The notes beneath the pieces are model-generated. The model was not told where the DNA came from and searched no databases. It saw only the letters and a program-made list of their open reading frames with translations. Below, piece by piece: positions 17,149-20,834 of a stretch of 20,834 nt of DNA (its first letter is position 1; each line of letters opens with the position of its first letter). The stretch is from Gammaproteobacteria bacterium UBA7803 (GTDB lineage: Bacteria; Pseudomonadota; Gammaproteobacteria; Pseudomonadales; Azotimanducaceae), in NCBI GenBank assembly GCA_002480525.1, contig DLCH01000068.1, positions 62,497-83,330 of the forward strand, written 5' to 3'. Position numbers and translations under genes: made by a program.

Positions 17149-17782
17149 GGGTCCGTCTCCAGTGATCGAGGCGTTCCCCCATCAGTAACAGATACACCGC
17201 CCCGTAGGCCAGCACCTCGCCGTAGCCGTCCTTGGTCAGCCAGAGCAGATGCAGCAGCCCCAGCCCGGCTGCCGCAAACACCAGCCGGTGCAGCTTGCGC
17301 CAGCGGCGGCCGAGCCGCCGCTGCCAGCCGCGGGTGGACGTGAGCGCCAGCGGCAGCAGCGCCAGCAGCCCGGCGGCGCCGACGGTGATGTACGCGCGTT
17401 CCGTCAGGTCCTCGACGATCGCCCGCCAGTCGAAGCCGGCGAGAAACCACAGGTAGGCGAGCAGGTGCAGGGCCAGATAGCTGAAGGCGAACAGCCCCGT
17501 CAGCCGGCGCCAGCGCGCCAGCGCCGGCCAGGCCAGCCGCCGCCGCAGCGGCGTGATGGCCAGCGCCAGCAGCAGCATGCGGATGCCCCACTCCCCCAGA
17601 TACAGCACCACCGCCTCCCCCGGATCGGCGCCCAGCAGGCTGCCGGGGGCGCGGATCTCGACGGCGACGGCGTAGCCGAGCCACACCATCGGCCCGGCGC
17701 AGATCAGCCAGGCGACGAGCTTCGGCGCCGGCAGACTGCCGGCTCGCGGCCGCAGCGCGGCTTCGGAGGTCGCGGAGCCCAC
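17141..17782 (-). CDS. msrQ: MsrQ, heme-binding membrane subunit of the MsrPQ repair system
   Basis: The 213-residue product has about six hydrophobic helices (near 22-41, 57-78, 94-115, 129-147, 165-182, 187-201). H106, H165 and H178 keep the spacing of the heme-ligand histidines of E. coli MsrQ (H91, H151, H164). It passes electrons from the quinone pool or a flavin reductase to periplasmic MsrP. It starts 14 bases after msrP and overlaps phhB at its end. Length matches E. coli MsrQ (211). Confidence 0.92.
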   Translation of the reverse strand: MGSATSEAALRPRAGSLPAPKLVAWLICAGPMVWLGYAVAVEIRAPGSLLGADPGEAVVLYLGEWGIRMLLLALAITPLRRRLAWPALARWRRLTGLFAFSYLALHLLAYLWFLAGFDWRAIVEDLTERAYITVGAAGLLALLPLALTSTRGWQRRLGRRWRKLHRLVFAAAGLGLLHLLWLTKDGYGEVLAYGAVYLLLMGERLDHWRRTHA

Positions 17783-17796
17783 CTTAGACGTTCACT

Positions 17797-18726
17797 CTAG
17801 AAATGACGGCGCAGGTCCATGCCGGCGTACAGCGAAGCGACCTGCTCCCCGTAGCCGTTGAACATCAGCGTGTCCCGGCGGTTGGGGCTGAACAGGGTGC
17901 TCGGCAGGCGCCGTTCCGTCGCCTGGCTCCAGCGGGGATGGTCGACCTGCGGATTCACGTTGGCGAAGAAGCCGTACTCGTCCGGCGCCGTCAGGTTCCA
18001 GGTGTTGCGCGGCTGACGCCGGGTGAAGCGGATCTTCACCACGGACTTGATGCTCTTGAACCCGTACTTCCAGGGCACCACGAGCCGCCACGGCGCGCCG
18101 TTCTGGTTGGGCAGGTCCCTGCCGTAGACGCCGACCGCCATGATGGTGAGCGGATGCATGGCCTCGTCGAGACGCAGCCCTTCCACGTACGGCCAGTCGA
18201 TGCTGGAGAACACGCTGCGCTGGCCGCGCATCTCCGCCGGGCGGTGCAGCGTGGTGAACTCCACGAACCGGGCGTCGCCGGTGGGCTCGAACCGCGCGAG
18301 CACGTCCGCCAGCGAAATGCCCTGCCAGGGCACCACCATGGACCAGGCCTCGACGCAGCGGAACCGGTACACCCGGTCCTCCACCGTGAGGCCCTTGATG
18401 ACGTCCTCGTAGGCGTAGTCGCCGGGCCTGGCGCACTCGCCGGACACTTCCACCCGCCAGGGGTCCACGGTCATCTCGTGGGCGTATTCGGCGGGGTCCG
18501 TCTTGTCGAGGCCGAACTCGTAGAAGTTGTTGTAGCCGGTGACGATCGCTTCCGGCGTCAGCGCCTCGCCATCCGGGCCGGTCCACGTATCCCCGGCGAG
18601 CGCCCGGGCCGCGGCCCCGGCCAGCGGCAGGGCCATGGCCGCGCCGACGAACCGGCGGCGGCTGACGAAGGCGGACTCCGAGGTGATCTCGGAGGATGGT
18701 ATGGCTGGAACTTTGAATCGCGGCAT
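17797..18726 (-). CDS. msrP: MsrP, periplasmic molybdenum methionine-sulfoxide reductase
   Basis: The 309-residue product reduces protein methionine sulfoxide in the periplasm. A twin-arginine signal, SRRRFVGAA (22-30), is followed by a hydrophobic stretch and a probable cleavage site after ALA (about 44), fitting Tat export of a folded cofactor-loaded enzyme. The molybdenum ligand is C124 in RFRCVEAWSM, and GYNNFYEFG (64-72) is another family signature. Like E. coli MsrP it binds Mo-molybdopterin, so it depends on cofactor synthesis to which moaB may contribute. GGGAAAG lies just ahead of the ATG. pssA is 42 bases upstream, msrQ 14 bases downstream. Confidence 0.95.
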   Translation of the reverse strand: MPRFKVPAIPSSEITSESAFVSRRRFVGAAMALPLAGAAARALAGDTWTGPDGEALTPEAIVTGYNNFYEFGLDKTDPAEYAHEMTVDPWRVEVSGECARPGDYAYEDVIKGLTVEDRVYRFRCVEAWSMVVPWQGISLADVLARFEPTGDARFVEFTTLHRPAEMRGQRSVFSSIDWPYVEGLRLDEAMHPLTIMAVGVYGRDLPNQNGAPWRLVVPWKYGFKSIKSVVKIRFTRRQPRNTWNLTAPDEYGFFANVNPQVDHPRWSQATERRLPSTLFSPNRRDTLMFNGYGEQVASLYAGMDLRRHF

Positions 18727-18768
18727 CGACTTTCCCGGCGCAGAATCAGCTTGCGGAGTTGGAGCGCG

Positions 18769-19704
18769 TCAGTGCCGATACGTTCCCGGCCGAGGGTCGA
18801 TGTCGTGCGCCGTGTCCGACGAGCCCGGCTCATCCGGGCCCGGAGTCTCGCCCGCGTCGCCGGCTGTCTCGCCGGCTGTCTCGCCGCCCAGGTCGCCGGC
18901 GACCGCGTCCGATCCGCCGCCGGCGTGTGCCGCGCGGCGCCGCCGGCGCCACTGCCAGAGATACTGCACCGGGCCCGACAGCGCATAGCCCACGAACAGC
19001 ACCAGCAGCACCCGCGGCGGGTCCGCCAGCAGCACTGCGAAGATCAGCACCGCCACCACCATGGTGATGAACGGCACGCGGCCCTTGGCCGACATGACCT
19101 TCGGCGAGTAATACTCGAAGTTGGATACCATCAGCAGCCCCATGCCAGCGGTGATCACCGCCATCAGGGCAGCCACGCTCAGAGACGGCTCCGCGTCGCC
19201 CAGCGAGTCGCTCCAGATCCACACGGTGCAGGCGATCACGGCGGCCGCCGACGGGCTGGCCAGGCCGGTGAAGGTGGCCAGGCTGCTCTTGGTGTTGAAC
19301 CGCGCCAGCCGCAGCGCCGCGCAGGCCATGTACACGAAGGTCGCCACCCAGCCGATCTTGCCGAGGGGCTGCAGGCTCCAGGAAAACGCCACCAGCGCGG
19401 GCGCGACCCCGAAGGCCACCATGTCGGAAAGGCTGTCGTACTCGGCGCCGAAGCGGCTCTCGGTGCGGGTCCAGCGAGCGACGCGGCCGTCGGCCGTGTC
19501 GAGCGCCATGGCCACGAAGATGGCCAGCGCGGCCGGAATGAAGTGTCCGTTCATGCCGGCCACGATGGCGTAGAAACCGGCGAACAGGGCGCCGGTGGTG
19601 ATCAGATTGGGGACCAGATAGATGCCACGCCGACGACGTCCGTCGCCGTTTTCCGGCTCGCGGACGTCGATCTCCTCGTCGTGCTCGTCGTCGTGGTGCA
19701 GCAT
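18769..19704 (-). CDS. pssA: CDP-diacylglycerol-serine O-phosphatidyltransferase
   Basis: The 311-residue membrane enzyme makes phosphatidylserine, the precursor of phosphatidylethanolamine. The CDP-alcohol phosphotransferase motif is complete: D72-G73-x2-A76-R77-x8-G86-x3-D90-x3-D94. Several hydrophobic helices span about 28-250. The charged N-terminus (HHDDEHDEEID) and a C-terminal tail (about 255-311) rich in Gly, Ala, Glu and Asp are probably disordered; the tail contains the repeat GETAGETAG encoded by a 12-base tandem duplication. This is the integral-membrane type, unlike the peripheral PssA of E. coli. It lies 61 bases downstream of ilvC and upstream of msrP, the order found in Pseudomonas. 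Confidence 0.93.
   Translation of the reverse strand: MLHHDDEHDEEIDVREPENGDGRRRRGIYLVPNLITTGALFAGFYAIVAGMNGHFIPAALAIFVAMALDTADGRVARWTRTESRFGAEYDSLSDMVAFGVAPALVAFSWSLQPLGKIGWVATFVYMACAALRLARFNTKSSLATFTGLASPSAAAVIACTVWIWSDSLGDAEPSLSVAALMAVITAGMGLLMVSNFEYYSPKVMSAKGRVPFITMVVAVLIFAVLLADPPRVLLVLFVGYALSGPVQYLWQWRRRRRAAHAGGGSDAVAGDLGGETAGETAGDAGETPGPDEPGSSDTAHDIDPRPGTYRH
18864..18887. repeat. 12-base tandem duplication inside pssA
   Basis: CTGTCTCGCCGG (18864-18875) is followed directly by a copy differing only in its last base (18876-18887). Twelve bases preserve the reading frame, so the duplication lengthens the disordered PssA tail by four residues (GETA) without disrupting the enzyme. It may vary in copy number between strains. 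Confidence 0.75.
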
Positions 19705-19765
19705 GTCCTCCGCATCCGCCGGGGCCCGCCCCCGGGGCGATGGGCCCGGAAACGCGAACCCGGGA

Positions 19766-20785
19766 TCAGTTCTTGTCCCGGTCCACCAGCCGCTTCTCCT
19801 GGATCCACGGCATCATACCACGCAGCTTTTCGCCCACCTGCTCGATCTGATGGCTCTGGCTGATGCGGCGCATGGCCTTGATGGTGGGCGCGCCGGTCTG
19901 ATACTCGCCGACGAACTCGCGGGCGAAGCGGCCCGTCTGGATCTCGTTCAGGATCCGCTTCATCTCCTGCTTGGTCTCGTCGGTGACCACCCGCGGGCCG
20001 CGGGTCAGACCGCCGTACTCGGCGGTGTTGGACACCGAGTACCACATGTTGGCGACGCCGCCCTCATAGAACAGGTCGACGATCAGCTTCAGCTCGTGGA
20101 GACACTCGAAGTAGGCCATCTCCGGCGCGTAGCCGGCTTCCACCAGGGTCTCGAAGCCGGCCTGCACCAGCGCCGCAGCGCCGCCGCAGAGCACCGCCTG
20201 CTCACCGAACAGGTCGGTCTCCGTCTCCTCGCGGAACGTGGTCTCGATGATCCCGGCCCGGCCGCCGCCGTTGGCGGAGGCGTAGGACAGCGCCGTGTTC
20301 TTGGCCTGCCCGGTGGCGTCCTGGTAGATGGCGATCAGCGACGGCACGCCGCCGCCCTCGGTGTAGGTCGAGCGCACGGTGTGGCCGGGGCCCTTCGGCG
20401 CGATCATGATCACGTCGAGATCGGCACGGGGCTCGATCAGGCCGAAGTGGATGTTGAAGCCGTGGGCGAAGGCCAGGGTCGCGCCCTCCTTCACGTTCGG
20501 CAGGATCTCGTTCTCGTAGAGCTTCTGCTGGTGCTCGTCCGGGGTCAGCACCATGATCAGGTCGGCGTCTTTGGCGGCCTCAGCCACTTCCTTCACCACG
20601 AAGCCGGCGTTCTCCGCCTTGCGCCAGGAGCCGCCGCCCTTGCGCAGGCCGATGACCACCTTCTCCACGCCGGAGTCCCGAAGGTTGTTGGCATGGGCGT
20701 GACCCTGGGAGCCGTAGCCCACGATCAGCACGTTCATCTTCTGGATGATGGAAAGGTCGGCGTCTTTGTCGTAGTAGACCTGCAT
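19766..20785 (-). CDS. ilvC: ketol-acid reductoisomerase, class I
   Basis: The 339-residue product is the short, class I form. It isomerises and reduces acetolactate or acetohydroxybutyrate with NADPH in valine, isoleucine and leucine synthesis. The Rossmann loop is GYGSQGHA (23-30), with the cofactor-specificity loop LRKGGGSW (47-54). The active site shows H108 in AHGFNIHF, D191 and E195 in DLFGEQ, and E227 and E231 in FECLHELK, which bind two magnesium ions. GAGGG lies seven bases ahead of the ATG. It leads the visible part of the ilvC-pssA-msrP-msrQ-phhB unit; acetolactate synthase genes are expected just beyond the window, as in Pseudomonas. Confidence 0.97.
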   Translation of the reverse strand: MQVYYDKDADLSIIQKMNVLIVGYGSQGHAHANNLRDSGVEKVVIGLRKGGGSWRKAENAGFVVKEVAEAAKDADLIMVLTPDEHQQKLYENEILPNVKEGATLAFAHGFNIHFGLIEPRADLDVIMIAPKGPGHTVRSTYTEGGGVPSLIAIYQDATGQAKNTALSYASANGGGRAGIIETTFREETETDLFGEQAVLCGGAAALVQAGFETLVEAGYAPEMAYFECLHELKLIVDLFYEGGVANMWYSVSNTAEYGGLTRGPRVVTDETKQEMKRILNEIQTGRFAREFVGEYQTGAPTIKAMRRISQSHQIEQVGEKLRGMMPWIQEKRLVDRDKN

Positions 20786-20815
20786 GATGGATCCCTCTGT
20801 TAGTGTCCCCTGCCT

Positions 20816-20834
20816 GTAGGAGCGGCCTCCCGGC
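20816..20834 (+). repeat. REP element, copy D, cut by the window end
   Basis: The last 19 bases repeat the REP unit from its GTAG head through CCCGGC; the rest lies outside. It sits 30 bases upstream of the ilvC start codon, so it is either in the ilvC leader or between ilvC and an upstream operon gene. Confidence 0.75.

Noticed and set aside
19705..19765. GC-rich hairpin between ilvC and pssA (19719-19735) as a terminator
   Set aside because: The 6-bp stem has no following U-run, and the genes are an established cotranscribed order in Pseudomonas.

Overview
The window reads as a chromosomal segment of a GC-rich gammaproteobacterium; the family cannot be fixed from sequence alone. The basis is codon use (G/C in almost every third position of the real genes) and gene orders known from this class: holD-rimI-(yjjG)-prfC as in Escherichia coli, ilvC-pssA-msrP-msrQ as in Pseudomonas aeruginosa, and a long FabY-type ketoacyl synthase as in Pseudomonas. 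No transposase, phage gene, tRNA, rRNA or CRISPR array is visible. No stretch longer than about 160 bases lacks a gene.

Layout. (1) 1-2726: a possible gene end, a REP element, then a minus-strand lysR-GST pair divergent from a TauE/SafE-type membrane protein. (2) 2743-2863: a REPIN, i.e. two GTAG-headed REP sequences in inverted orientation enclosing two further perfect hairpins, placed between convergent genes. (3) 2883-7790: one minus-strand gene for a 1635-residue carboxylase carrying, in order, an AccA-like half, about 500 unassigned residues, an AccD-like half, biotin carboxylase, and a biotinyl domain with an EAMK motif. (4) 7914-11548: plus-strand moaB, then a thiolase-fabY pair. (5) 11556-15635: minus-strand holD-rimI-prfC-receiver-sirB1. 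(6) 15712-16776: plus-strand class I DAHP synthase. (7) 16798-20785: minus-strand ilvC-pssA-msrP-msrQ-phhB, followed by a REP copy cut by the window end.

How the genes fit together. The carboxylase would supply malonyl-CoA (or a longer malonyl-type CoA), and FabY uses acetyl-CoA plus malonyl-ACP to start fatty acid synthesis. The thiolase shares the acetyl-CoA pool, so 2883-11548 looks like a lipid-initiation neighbourhood. MoaB contributes to molybdenum cofactor synthesis, and MsrP is a molybdenum enzyme. HolD, RimI and RF3 are housekeeping replication, ribosome-modification and translation factors. DAHP synthase and PhhB both touch aromatic amino acid metabolism.

The most unusual item is the single-chain, rearranged acyl-CoA carboxylase. 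Its catalytic motifs look intact, its central region is unassigned, and its biotin carboxylase domain has substitutions at positions that form the E. coli AccC dimer interface.
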